DNA of 6,744 bases, from positions 1-6,744 of the forward strand of contig JBLIOB010000234.1 in assembly GCA_047639575.1 (NCBI GenBank), given 5' to 3'. A program made the translations under genes and the position numbers. This document shows, piece after piece, positions 1 through 6,406 of this stretch; positions within the stretch are counted from its first letter, which is position 1; every line of letters starts with the position of its first letter. The notes under the pieces are model-generated. The model was not told the origin of the DNA. It saw nothing but the letters and a program-made list of their open reading frames with translations, and searched no databases. Source of the DNA: JBLIOB01 sp047639575. Lineage in GTDB: Bacteria; Bacteroidota; Bacteroidia; Flavobacteriales_D; Parvicellaceae.

Positions 1-1994
1 GATTCACCAGTTTCGTCATAAACGTCTACCAGAAACTTAACAATTCCTTTTGCAATATCGTCTTCTGATTTTTTCTCCTGATCCATTTTCTCTTTGACAG
101 TAAACTTTACGCCTATGGTTGCTCCCGGGTATACTGGTTTAATAAATCGAGCATCTTCTAGCCCGTAATTTAGTAGAACCGGACCTTTTTTAGGGTCAAC
201 GAATAAGCCAGCTGCTTTGGATAGAATAAAGTAGCCGTGAGCCACTCGTTGTTCGAATATTGTTCCTTCTAAAGAAGTAGCATCCATGTGTGCATAGAAA
301 TTATCTCCACTTACATTTGCGAAGTTTACAATATCAGCGTCAGAAACGGTGTGCTTATGCGTGAACACTGTGTCTCCAACCATTAGTTCTTCAAAATGTT
401 GTCTGAATACATGAGGGTTTGCCTCAGGCTGATCTGCCCCAACTTGAAACTGCTGCGTTATTTCTGTTATCGTTTGTGGATGTCCTTGTATTGCTGTACG
501 CTGTAAATAGTGCAAAACGCCACGCTTTCCACCCATTTCTTCACCTCCACCAGCTCTTCCTGGTCCACCATGAGTTAATAAAGGCATTGGAGATCCATGA
601 CCAGTACTTTCCTTGGCGCATCTTTCGTTCAAAACTAAAATTCTTCCATTTACACAAGCTGCTTCAGTAACAAATTCTCTGGCCAGTTTGTCATCTGCGG
701 TTACAATTGAAGTGACTAAAGAGCCTCTTCCCATTTTAATCAGATCAACTGCTTCTGATAGGGTCTTGTAAGGTAAAATCGTTGAAACGGGACCAAAAGC
801 TTCAATATTATGCACCGCTGTTTTATTAAAAGGATCGTCATTTAACATGATGATTGGAGAGAAGAAAGCGCCTTTTGATTTTTCTGCTCCTACCACTTCG
901 AAATTATCCATATTACCATAAACGATTGCCTGTTCGGCAAGGAGTTTTGTTACATTTTCTTTTACCCTTTCAACTTGAGTCAGCGTTGCTAAAGCGCCCA
1001 TTCTCACTCCTTCTACTGCCGGATCACCAATAGTTGTTTTGTCGAGCCTTTTCGCAAGCGAATTCTGTACATCTTCAACTAATTTTTCAGGCACTAATAT
1101 TCGTCTAACTGCTGTACATTTTTGACCAGTTTTAACAGTGATTTCCCTTTGAACTTCTTTGATGAATATGTCAAACTCTGGGGTGCCAGGAACCGCTTCT
1201 TCTCCAAGTACACAGGCGTTTAAAGAATCTGCTTCCAGGTTGAACGGGACAGAGTTTCCTACAATATGCGGAAGAGATTTAAGCTTTTGTCCTGTATGAG
1301 CAGAGCCTGTAAATGTTACGACATCCTGAAAGTCTACATGGTCTATAATTCCTCGTCCTAGACCACACACAAGTTGTAATGAACCTTCAGGAAGAATGCC
1401 CGAAATAATGATCTCTCTAACCATCAACTCTGTTAAATAACAAGTGTACTCAGAGGGCTTTACAATTGCCGGAACTCCAGCCATTAAATTGACAGCAATC
1501 TTTTCAAGCATTCCCCATATTGGGAAGTTAAATGCGTTAATGTGAATGGCTACACCTTGCTTAGGCACCATTATATGATGACCAATAAAAGTTCCTTTTG
1601 CGGAAAGTGGAGCGGTTACTCCATCCACATGATACGGAAGGTCGGGAAATTGTTTTCTTAGTGAGGCATTGGCAAATAAATTTCCAATGCCACCTTCAAT
1701 ATCAATCCAAGAATCTATTCTGGTTGCACCTGTTGCTGCGCTTAGAGTATAGAATTTCTCTTTGATACTTGTTAGATGAAGAGCTAAAGCTTTAAGCATT
1801 AAGCCTCTTTGCTGAAAAGTCATTTTCCTTAGTTTGGTACCGCCAATGTTTCGGCCGTAGTTTAGAACTTCTTTAAAGTCAATTCCCAAACTTGAAGTTG
1901 TTCCAATTTGCTCGCCAGAAATTGCATGAAATAAGTCTAGCTCGCTTCCTTCTCCATCAATCCAATTTCCTTGTACGTAATTCTGTATTTTCAT
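1..1994 (-). CDS. paaZ: Bifunctional PaaZ: ring-opening oxepin-CoA hydrolase / semialdehyde dehydrogenase (3' end cut by window)
   Basis: In aerobic phenylacetate breakdown, PaaZ hydrolytically opens the oxepin-CoA ring with its C-terminal MaoC-like (R)-hydratase domain. Its N-terminal NADP-dependent aldehyde dehydrogenase then oxidises the reactive semialdehyde to 3-oxo-5,6-dehydrosuberyl-CoA, in the cytoplasm. I translated 664 codons from ATG at 1994. The dehydrogenase domain spans about residues 1-510, with FNFPIWG, the VKPSE cofactor lysine (K179), FTGS (G230), the general base Glu in NLEADS (E254) and the nucleophile Cys in GQKCTA (C293). The hydratase domain starts near 530; its SGDNFYAHMD motif supplies D564 and H569, followed by VAHGYF and NYGLEDARF. 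As I recall the E. coli enzyme, its catalytic residues are E256, C295, D561 and H566, so the start is well placed. AAGGA at 2000-2004 lies 5 nt before the ATG. Both active sites look intact. Family length is about 680 residues, so roughly 15-20 C-terminal residues lie outside. No other paa gene is visible. Confidence 0.95.
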   Translation of the reverse strand, partial: MKIQNYVQGNWIDGEGSELDLFHAISGEQIGTTSSLGIDFKEVLNYGRNIGGTKLRKMTFQQRGLMLKALALHLTSIKEKFYTLSAATGATRIDSWIDIEGGIGNLFANASLRKQFPDLPYHVDGVTAPLSAKGTFIGHHIMVPKQGVAIHINAFNFPIWGMLEKIAVNLMAGVPAIVKPSEYTCYLTELMVREIIISGILPEGSLQLVCGLGRGIIDHVDFQDVVTFTGSAHTGQKLKSLPHIVGNSVPFNLEADSLNACVLGEEAVPGTPEFDIFIKEVQREITVKTGQKCTAVRRILVPEKLVEDVQNSLAKRLDKTTIGDPAVEGVRMGALATLTQVERVKENVTKLLAEQAIVYGNMDNFEVVGAEKSKGAFFSPIIMLNDDPFNKTAVHNIEAFGPVSTILPYKTLSEAVDLIKMGRGSLVTSIVTADDKLAREFVTEAACVNGRILVLNERCAKESTGHGSPMPLLTHGGPGRAGGGEEMGGKRGVLHYLQRTAIQGHPQTITEITQQFQVGADQPEANPHVFRQHFEELMVGDTVFTHKHTVSDADIVNFANVSGDNFYAHMDATSLEGTIFEQRVAHGYFILSKAAGLFVDPKKGPVLLNYGLEDARFIKPVYPGATIGVKFTVKEKMDQEKKSEDDIAKGIVKFLVDVYDETGE

Positions 1995-2050
1995 TTTTTT
2001 CCTTGTTGTGCTATCTATGTTCCTGCCGATACAATTGACTTGAACTGTTT

Positions 2051-2061
2051 CGTTTCAAACG
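2051..2061. promoter_or_regulatory. Small palindrome just downstream of the candidate paaZ promoter (possible operator)
   Basis: CGTTT-C-AAACG is a perfect 5-bp inverted repeat around one central base. It lies between the candidate -7 box and the paaZ start, close to the predicted transcription start, which is where a repressor of phenylacetate genes could bind. It is short, no second copy was seen in the window, and no regulator gene is nearby, so an operator role is only a suggestion. Confidence 0.15.
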
Positions 2062-2070
2062 GGGTTGGAT

Positions 2071-2098
2071 TAAATTTATAATATAAAGTTGCAACCAA
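2071..2098 (-). promoter_or_regulatory. Candidate Bacteroidota-type promoter for paaZ
   Basis: Read on the minus strand, TTG (2098-2096) is followed by 17 nt and then TAAATTTA (2078-2071). This matches the Bacteroidota sigma-ABfr pattern TTG-N17-23-TAnnTTTG in all but the last base. Transcription would begin near 2064, leaving a leader of about 70 nt before paaZ. The surrounding sequence is AT-rich, so a chance match is quite possible. Confidence 0.3.
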
Positions 2099-2131
2099 TC
2101 GAATTGCTAAGTTATTAAGAAGAATCGCTTA

Positions 2132-2266
2132 TCATACTGTATTTTTAGCCCTTTCGTCCATGATGTCCGTTTCGCGAGCTTCTTTGGAAGCTGTCATATG
2201 AAGTCCAGAGATTATTAAATGGCGTAAGGTCTCGTCTTGGCAAAGTATGGTTGAAGTCTTGTTCAT
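2132..2266 (-). CDS. Doubtful 44-residue open frame, possibly a small protein or gene remnant
   Basis: An ATG at 2266 opens 44 codons ending in TGA at 2132-2134. The frame stays open further upstream to a TAA at 2315-2317, giving 60 sense codons. The translation looks protein-like, with mixed charged and hydrophobic residues (for example HLIISGLHMTASKEARETD), but I do not recognise a family. No convincing ribosome binding site precedes the ATG, which follows the 3' arm of an inverted repeat by only 5 nt. It could be a small protein, a decayed remnant of a longer gene, or chance. Confidence 0.2.
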   Translation of the reverse strand: MNKTSTILCQDETLRHLIISGLHMTASKEARETDIMDERAKNTV

Positions 2267-2271
2267 CTCTA

Positions 2272-2366
2272 TAATATCGTCTCTTTCTAATACTACATTA
2301 TCCTGAAAGTGAAATTAAACATAGTTGTCGACTTTTCGCACTACACATTTTTCAAGGACGATATTA
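2272..2366 (-). repeat. Inverted repeat with 10-bp perfect arms; possible structured RNA element after the kinase gene
   Basis: TAATATCGTC at 2272-2281 pairs perfectly with GACGATATTA at 2357-2366, enclosing 75 nt. Read on the minus strand, the element begins 10 nt after the kinase stop codon. Inside the 3' half is a further imperfect hairpin: CTTTC (2309-2305) with GAAAG (2287-2283), plus an inner TAAT/ATTA stem and a 4-nt bulge. A structured 3' UTR, a leader for what follows, or a small RNA are all possible. Strand assignment is inferred from the flanking minus-strand genes. Confidence 0.35.
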
Positions 2367-2376
2367 GCTTTTTGCG

Positions 2377-4485
2377 TCAACTGTGAATAATACCTTTTAT
2401 ATCTATGTTTTTAAAGAGAACTATAAAATGTGTTCCTGGTTTACTTTTGTCTAAACTTAGTTCACCTTCTAATTGTTCCGTTAGTGTTTGAATTAGTTCA
2501 AGTCCTAGAGAATCAGGCATGTCAAAATTTACCGTTGCTGGAATCCCACAACCATTATCGCCCAACCTCATTTCGTATTCTTTCAAATCAGTAAACTGAA
2601 TTTCAATATAGATTTCCGGGTTTTTAATATTTCCTTTAGCAAAGGCATGCTTTAGACTGTTACTTATAATTTCATTGATCATTAATCCTAAAGGAAGTAA
2701 AGTGTCAATTCCCATGAAATTAATGTCAACTCTCGATATGAATTTAATTTCTTTGTCTAAAGCGTATGCTTGCATTAAGTCGTTACCTAACTTGTCAACA
2801 TATTCTCTAATGTTTACGCTAGAAAGATCATCCGTTTTGTAAAGTTCCTCATGAACTAATGCCATTGATTTAACTCTCGCTTCACATTCTTTGAATAGTT
2901 CCTCAATTTTTTCATCATCGACTTTGGAAGCTTGAAGACGAAGTAAGCTGTTAATGACCTGAAGATTATTTTTTACTCGATGATGAATTTCTTTTAATAA
3001 GAGCTCTTTTTCTTCTTTGCTAATTAGCGTTTCTTGAAGCTCCTGGTTTGTGTTCTTCAAGTCCGAAGTGATCTTTTTAATGTAGCGTAGCTTACGATAG
3101 TAATTAGCAAGTAGCAATCCGCCCAATAAAACAAAGGCAATCAAGAAATAGATGACAATTTTTAGCTGTCCTTGTTCAAGTTCTTCGGTTTTCTTTTGGC
3201 TTGTAACTTTTTTGTTTTCAAGCTCTAAAATTTCGTTTTTCTTTTCGATTTCGCTAAGTGCATATATGGTCTGAAGCTCAATCATTCGCTTATTATTCTC
3301 ACTTTTAATAATACTGTCTTCATAAGACAAGTATTGCTTAAACAGTCTGAGCGCCTCTTTAGGATTGCCCTGAGACTCTTCGAAAGAAGCCATTTCATGA
3401 TACAATTGAGCTAATTCATCTTCAATATTGTGTTTTTTGGCCATTGCGAAGCCTTTTTCAAAGTAAGCTTTTGCCTTTTTAACTTGTCCTAGGTTCCCGT
3501 AAACTGTAGCTAAATTTGAATAGGTAATTGGCACCCCGTAAATCATATTCTCTTCCAATTTTATTTCAAGGGACTTGTTGAAACTTGCAAGTGCTAATTC
3601 AAATTTTCCTTTGTTTTGCTGCACTAGCCCGATATTATTGTAAGCCATTGACATTAAAGATCTATTGTCAAGTTCTTCAAAAATTTCTAAGGCTCGATTG
3701 TAATAAGTTAACGCTTGCTCATTATTCCCTTGTTTTCGGTATATGTTCCCAAGGTTGTTCGAGGTTTTAGCAATGCCAATCGGTGAATTAATTTTTTTGA
3801 ACTTTTCGATTGCTTTTTGGTAGAATTTTAAGGCTAAAACATGCTCGTCCTTGAGTTTGTAAATCACGCCAATATTTAGTAGAGTTTTGGCCTCAAGCAT
3901 TGGTAAACCCTTTTCTTCTTCAACTTGAAGTGCCTCAAAATATAATTCTAATGCCGTAGTTAAATCATTTAGGTTTTTGTGAAGGATACCAAGTCGGTTT
4001 TTTACTTTCGCTATTCCCTGAAAGTTGTTTTCGTTTTGGTAAATTTCAAGAGAATTCTCAAAACTAACTTGAGCCTCCGAAGCAGACCCAATTTCATCAT
4101 ACAAATCACCAAGTCCAAAGTGCGATTTAGCTAATTCGATTTTGTATCCTGTGTTATTCCATTGAGTAATTGCTTTGATTTTCCAATTGATAGCTTCTAT
4201 AGGTTCGTTACTTAACTTGTAAATGATTGACATTTTCTCGTAAGACTGAGCTAGATATTTTTTGTTTCTCGTGTCCTCACTTAGCTCAAGTGCATATTTC
4301 CCATAAACTAACTTCTCTTCAATTTTATCATGTGAATCAATTAATTGAAAAGTGATTTCAATTTTTTCCTTCTGTGTATCGGCATTATCTAAAGCGATTA
4401 ACAGTGAGTCTGAGGGTGCCGATTTTGCTTGCGAGAACGCAAGGCAGGAAATAAATATGAGTAATGTGCCAAAGCCAAATTTCAT
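2377..4485 (-). CDS. TPR-repeat sensor histidine kinase, HisKA_2 type, single membrane anchor
   Basis: A 702-residue sensor kinase. Residues 1-20 form a signal peptide with a likely cut after SQA. Eight TPR-like units start at residues 79, 119, 159, 199, 239, 279, 319 and 359, an exact 40-residue period, and probably form a periplasmic ligand or protein-binding superhelix. A charged helical, probably coiled-coil stretch (about 391-440) leads into one transmembrane segment (443-463) and a cytoplasmic helix. The HisKA_2 domain carries EIHHRVKNNLQ with the phospho-acceptor at H501/H502 (H502 precedes Arg). The ATPase domain has the N box (N604, N609), the G1 motif DNGCGIP (D643) and a G2-like SLGLELI (G661). 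All kinase landmarks are intact, so it should autophosphorylate and pass phosphate to a response regulator. None is encoded here. The ATG lies 39 bp after the acetyltransferase stop on the same strand, with no clear Shine-Dalgarno site. The signal sensed is unknown. Confidence 0.93.
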   Translation of the reverse strand: MKFGFGTLLIFISCLAFSQAKSAPSDSLLIALDNADTQKEKIEITFQLIDSHDKIEEKLVYGKYALELSEDTRNKKYLAQSYEKMSIIYKLSNEPIEAINWKIKAITQWNNTGYKIELAKSHFGLGDLYDEIGSASEAQVSFENSLEIYQNENNFQGIAKVKNRLGILHKNLNDLTTALELYFEALQVEEEKGLPMLEAKTLLNIGVIYKLKDEHVLALKFYQKAIEKFKKINSPIGIAKTSNNLGNIYRKQGNNEQALTYYNRALEIFEELDNRSLMSMAYNNIGLVQQNKGKFELALASFNKSLEIKLEENMIYGVPITYSNLATVYGNLGQVKKAKAYFEKGFAMAKKHNIEDELAQLYHEMASFEESQGNPKEALRLFKQYLSYEDSIIKSENNKRMIELQTIYALSEIEKKNEILELENKKVTSQKKTEELEQGQLKIVIYFLIAFVLLGGLLLANYYRKLRYIKKITSDLKNTNQELQETLISKEEKELLLKEIHHRVKNNLQVINSLLRLQASKVDDEKIEELFKECEARVKSMALVHEELYKTDDLSSVNIREYVDKLGNDLMQAYALDKEIKFISRVDINFMGIDTLLPLGLMINEIISNSLKHAFAKGNIKNPEIYIEIQFTDLKEYEMRLGDNGCGIPATVNFDMPDSLGLELIQTLTEQLEGELSLDKSKPGTHFIVLFKNIDIKGIIHS

Positions 4486-4524
4486 TGATGGATAAGGTAA
4501 CTAAAAACCGCGGTAATACTTCAA

Positions 4525-5028
4525 TTATTTGACCAGTTTCTCAAAGCAATCAAATGGATCGGAAATCCCTCTAAAATAAACTTCTCCTATTTTTTCATAA
4601 CCTCGATTATAGTAGAACTTCAAATTTCTATTATTAACTGAGTATGTATCCAATCGAATTGATTGAATGGAATTTATGAAACAGTAATTTTCAGTAAAGT
4701 CCATAAGTTCTCTGGCAACCCCTTTGCCTTGATGTATAGAAGCGACAGCAAGTCTATGCACAACTATAAAAGAAGAGTTGCTCCAATGGATACTTTTGTA
4801 TTCTGGAGATTCAAATTGGTTTAATGTGATGGTACCAACAATTTCGCTGTCTTGCATGGCAACCCAAACTTCACTATTGTTCACATTTGCAGTTATTTCT
4901 GAGGCGTCAGGGTAATTCTCATCCCACTGAAATATGCCCTGACTTATCATATGAGCAGTGCAGTTTTTGAATAAACTTATTAAACTTGACACCTGCTTCT
5001 TGTTCGCTTTTACAATAGAAATTTCCAC
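4525..5028 (-). CDS. GNAT-family N-acetyltransferase with GTG start
   Basis: A 167-residue protein with one GNAT fold, expected to move an acetyl group from acetyl-CoA to an amine; the substrate cannot be told from sequence. The N-terminal strand EISIVKA is followed by a helix. Central strands (WVAMQDSEIVGTITL) precede the acetyl-CoA pyrophosphate-binding motif HRLAVASIHQGKGVA (residues 91-105, with Q100-G101-x-G103-x-A105). Near the C-terminus, NLKFYYNRGY (135-144) matches the usual GNAT tail motif. Length is normal for single-domain members. The start is GTG; an in-frame TGA at 5044-5046 rules out a much longer protein. AAGGAG at 5047-5052 is 18 nt before GTG, too far for normal use, but 9 nt before an in-frame ATT at 5037, so an unusual ATT start cannot be excluded. 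It is probably co-transcribed with the sensor kinase downstream. Confidence 0.9.
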   Translation of the reverse strand: MEISIVKANKKQVSSLISLFKNCTAHMISQGIFQWDENYPDASEITANVNNSEVWVAMQDSEIVGTITLNQFESPEYKSIHWSNSSFIVVHRLAVASIHQGKGVARELMDFTENYCFINSIQSIRLDTYSVNNRNLKFYYNRGYEKIGEVYFRGISDPFDCFEKLVK

Positions 5029-5046
5029 GCTTGTAATGTATTTTCA

Positions 5047-5069
5047 CTCCTTCATAACTGGTAAAGGAG
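5047..5069 (-). promoter_or_regulatory. Hairpin that could mask the Shine-Dalgarno sequence of the acetyltransferase gene
   Basis: On the minus-strand transcript, CTCCTT (5069-5064) is perfectly complementary to AAGGAG (5052-5047), the only good Shine-Dalgarno sequence before the acetyltransferase start, leaving an 11-nt loop. The 6-bp GC-containing stem could hide the ribosome site. Whether the transcript includes the upstream arm is unknown, since no promoter is clear on this strand. Confidence 0.3.
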
Positions 5070-5091
5070 GAAAGCTAAGGTAGCAGATAAA

Positions 5092-5136
5092 TTGATGTGA
5101 TTTGCTGATCTAAATTTAAAAATAAAGGTAAATTTG
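5092..5136 (+). promoter_or_regulatory. Candidate promoter elements for the small plus-strand gene
   Basis: Two overlapping Bacteroidota-like arrangements are visible. TTG (5092-5094) is followed by 16 nt and TAAATTTA (5111-5118), which would leave a short leader containing GAGGA (5136-5140). Separately, TAAATTTG (5129-5136) is an exact TAnnTTTG match, but the nearest TTTG (5101-5104) is 24 nt upstream, and transcription would then start almost at the gene. The first fits better. The region is AT-rich, so either may be chance. Confidence 0.25.
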
Positions 5137-5153
5137 AGGACTGATTGAATAGA

Positions 5154-5414
5154 ATGGAAATTAGAATTAAAATAGAAGTTAATAATGCGGATGAAGTTCT
5201 AAAAGTTCATAAGGGTGGGGTTCTTGGCTTTATCGCTGATGTGGTTTTAAGTAAATCTAAGAAGAAGCAAAAAGTTGAAAAAGCAGTTTGTGAACAAATC
5301 ATAGCGGGTCTGGAAGAGGAGCTTTCAAGGAGGTTAGAAGAGGAAATGGTAAAAACCACAATTGAATACGAAATTATAGAGCCAGGCTTTAGCGGTGAGG
5401 ATCTAGACCAATAA
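5154..5414 (+). CDS. Small uncharacterised protein, 86 residues
   Basis: I do not recognise the family. From ATG at 5154 it encodes 86 residues. It opens with a beta-strand-like MEIRIKIEV, continues with a hydrophobic GGVLGFIADVVL stretch too short and too interrupted to be a clear membrane span, then a lysine-rich SKSKKKQKVEK patch. A long charged helix (about VEKAVCEQIIAGLEEELSRRLEEEM) and a strand TTIEYEII follow, ending in an acidic tail. No signal peptide is seen, so it is probably cytoplasmic. An in-frame TTG at 5145 would add three residues. GAGGA at 5136-5140 is 4 nt from TTG and 13 nt from ATG, so spacing does not settle the choice; ATG is preferred because it opens directly on the strand. 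It has its own divergent promoter region and converges on menA. Codon use and composition look like the neighbours, supporting a real gene. Confidence 0.7.
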   Translation: MEIRIKIEVNNADEVLKVHKGGVLGFIADVVLSKSKKKQKVEKAVCEQIIAGLEEELSRRLEEEMVKTTIEYEIIEPGFSGEDLDQ

Positions 5415-5458
5415 GCCTGTTTTAAACATGCAAATTACAAGATTACGCATAGGCTTAT
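5411..5458. repeat. Inverted repeat across the convergent 3' ends of the small gene and menA
   Basis: ATAAGCCT (5411-5418) and AGGCTTAT (5451-5458) are perfect 8-bp arms around 32 nt. The left arm includes the stop codon of the plus-strand gene and the right arm lies in the last codons of menA. A second palindrome, TGTTT-T-AAACA (5418-5428), sits inside. A structure here could form in transcripts from either strand and might limit read-through between the convergent genes. Neither side has a T-run, so it is not a standard intrinsic terminator. Confidence 0.35.
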
Positions 5459-6334
5459 CGTGAAAAGAATCGAAGTTAGGAAGGTCGTTAAGGCTAAGCG
5501 TTTTAACTCAGGATCCAGCTTTTGCTCTTCGGTTTGTTTCATTATTCGGATAAAAGCGAAAATCAGAATTGCTAACGGGACAATTAGAAATAAAGTTAGT
5601 GGATTAGCCTGAGTAAGCCAGCTATACACTCCGAGTAAAGCTACAGGTAAGACAGTTATCGATAAGTGATAAATTTTAGCGGATTTGAAACCTATCAAAA
5701 CAACTAAAGTGTTCTTGTTGCTTGCCGCATCGTTTTTATAATCTCTTAAGTTGTTTAAGTTCAACACACCAGCCGACAAAAAACCAACACTTGCAGCAGG
5801 AATTAAATCGAAAGAATTAAAGTTTTTGGTCTGCAAATAAATGCTTCCCATTACTCCAACTATTCCAAAAAATAGAAATACAAACAAATCGCCAAGTCCC
5901 CTATAGCCATATGCTGTTTTTCCCATCGTGTATTTAATTGCGGCTACAATCCCTAATAATCCTACCGTTAACATTCCCAGAAAAGCCCAATTCAAGTCTA
6001 GCGATACTAGTAACAACCATATTCCTGATCCTAACGCTAATAAACTGCAAATGATAATTCCCCTCATCATTTGCTTCGGTTTAATAATTCCAGACTGAAT
6101 TGCTCGAGTTGGACCTAATCGATCATCATTATCAGTTCCTTTAGCCGAATCGCCATAATCATTAGCTAAATTTGATAAGACTTGAAGGAGAATTGTGGTG
6201 GTCATGGTAAGTATACAAATGATCCATGAAAATTTATTCTGATTCCACGAAATCCCCGACCCGACTACAACACAGGATAGTGCTAGGGGTAAAGTTCTTA
6301 GTCTAAATGCTGAAATCCAAGCTTTCAACTTCAT
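5435..6334 (-). CDS. menA: 1,4-dihydroxy-2-naphthoate polyprenyltransferase MenA
   Basis: MenA is a membrane UbiA-family prenyltransferase. It attaches the polyprenyl chain to 1,4-dihydroxy-2-naphthoate, giving demethylmenaquinone, the second-to-last step of menaquinone synthesis. From ATG at 6334 the protein has 299 residues, normal for the family. The N-terminal FRLRTLPLA is a MenA hallmark. The first Asp-rich motif is NLANDYGDSAKGTDND (from about residue 55, with N58, D59, D62). A GYRGLGDLFVF segment around 142-153 follows, and the second motif is NNLRDYKNDAASNKNT (N195, D198, D202). These bind the prenyl diphosphate through magnesium. About eight or nine hydrophobic spans are visible. An in-frame TTG at 6361 would add nine residues (to VYHLYS), but these match no family feature, so ATG is chosen. 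No Shine-Dalgarno sequence is clear for either. The gene stands alone on this strand; no other men gene is in view. Confidence 0.93.
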   Translation of the reverse strand: MKLKAWISAFRLRTLPLALSCVVVGSGISWNQNKFSWIICILTMTTTILLQVLSNLANDYGDSAKGTDNDDRLGPTRAIQSGIIKPKQMMRGIIICSLLALGSGIWLLLVSLDLNWAFLGMLTVGLLGIVAAIKYTMGKTAYGYRGLGDLFVFLFFGIVGVMGSIYLQTKNFNSFDLIPAASVGFLSAGVLNLNNLRDYKNDAASNKNTLVVLIGFKSAKIYHLSITVLPVALLGVYSWLTQANPLTLFLIVPLAILIFAFIRIMKQTEEQKLDPELKRLALTTFLTSILFTISLCVIL

Positions 6335-6353
6335 GCTGTAAAGATGATAAACT

Positions 6354-6373
6354 TTAATCAATTTAATTAATCA
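6354..6373. repeat. Short direct repeat in the menA upstream region
   Basis: TTAATCA occurs at 6354-6360 and again at 6367-6373, a 13-bp period, inside the 72-bp region between the divergent menA and right-edge genes. A pair of such half-sites could bind a regulator, but the sequence is very AT-rich and the repeat is only 7 bp. TATCTTTA, a near match to the Bacteroidota -7 box, lies further upstream of menA but has no TTG at the right distance. Confidence 0.15.
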
Positions 6374-6406
6374 TAACAGTTAAAGATAAATCCTACTTAA
6401 TTGTAG

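Larger units (their letters stand above)
1995..2376. other. 382-bp intergenic region between the sensor kinase gene and paaZ
   Basis: No confident gene was found on either strand. Besides the promoter-like motif and palindrome near paaZ, it holds one short minus-strand open frame (2132-2266), a long inverted repeat (2272-2366) and a 6-bp hairpin AGCTTC-TTTG-GAAGCT (2177-2192). The hairpin has no T-run on either side, so it does not look like an intrinsic terminator. No clear terminator for the sensor kinase gene is visible. The gap is large compared with the 20-72 bp (and one roughly 125-bp) gaps elsewhere in the window. Confidence 0.6.

Noticed and set aside
419..670. 83-codon plus-strand open frame
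   Set aside because: It lies antisense inside paaZ, whose translation has intact catalytic motifs throughout, so this frame is a shadow.
2177..2192. AGCTTC-TTTG-GAAGCT hairpin as an intrinsic terminator
   Set aside because: The stem is perfect, but no T-run follows on either strand, and 6 bp with a 4-nt loop can occur by chance.
3585..3770. 61-codon plus-strand open frame
   Set aside because: It is antisense to the TPR repeats of the sensor kinase and has no independent support.
2377..4485. Reading the kinase N-terminus as a lipoprotein signal (cysteine at residue 14)
   Set aside because: The residues before the cysteine (F-I-S) are a poor lipobox. SQA at 18-20 is a good ordinary signal peptidase site, and the protein has its own membrane span.
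4507..4514. ACCGCGGT palindrome followed by a T-run on the minus strand, between the acetyltransferase and kinase genes
   Set aside because: There is no room for a loop, so it cannot form a terminator hairpin. A chance 8-bp palindrome is the simplest reading, and co-transcription remains likely.
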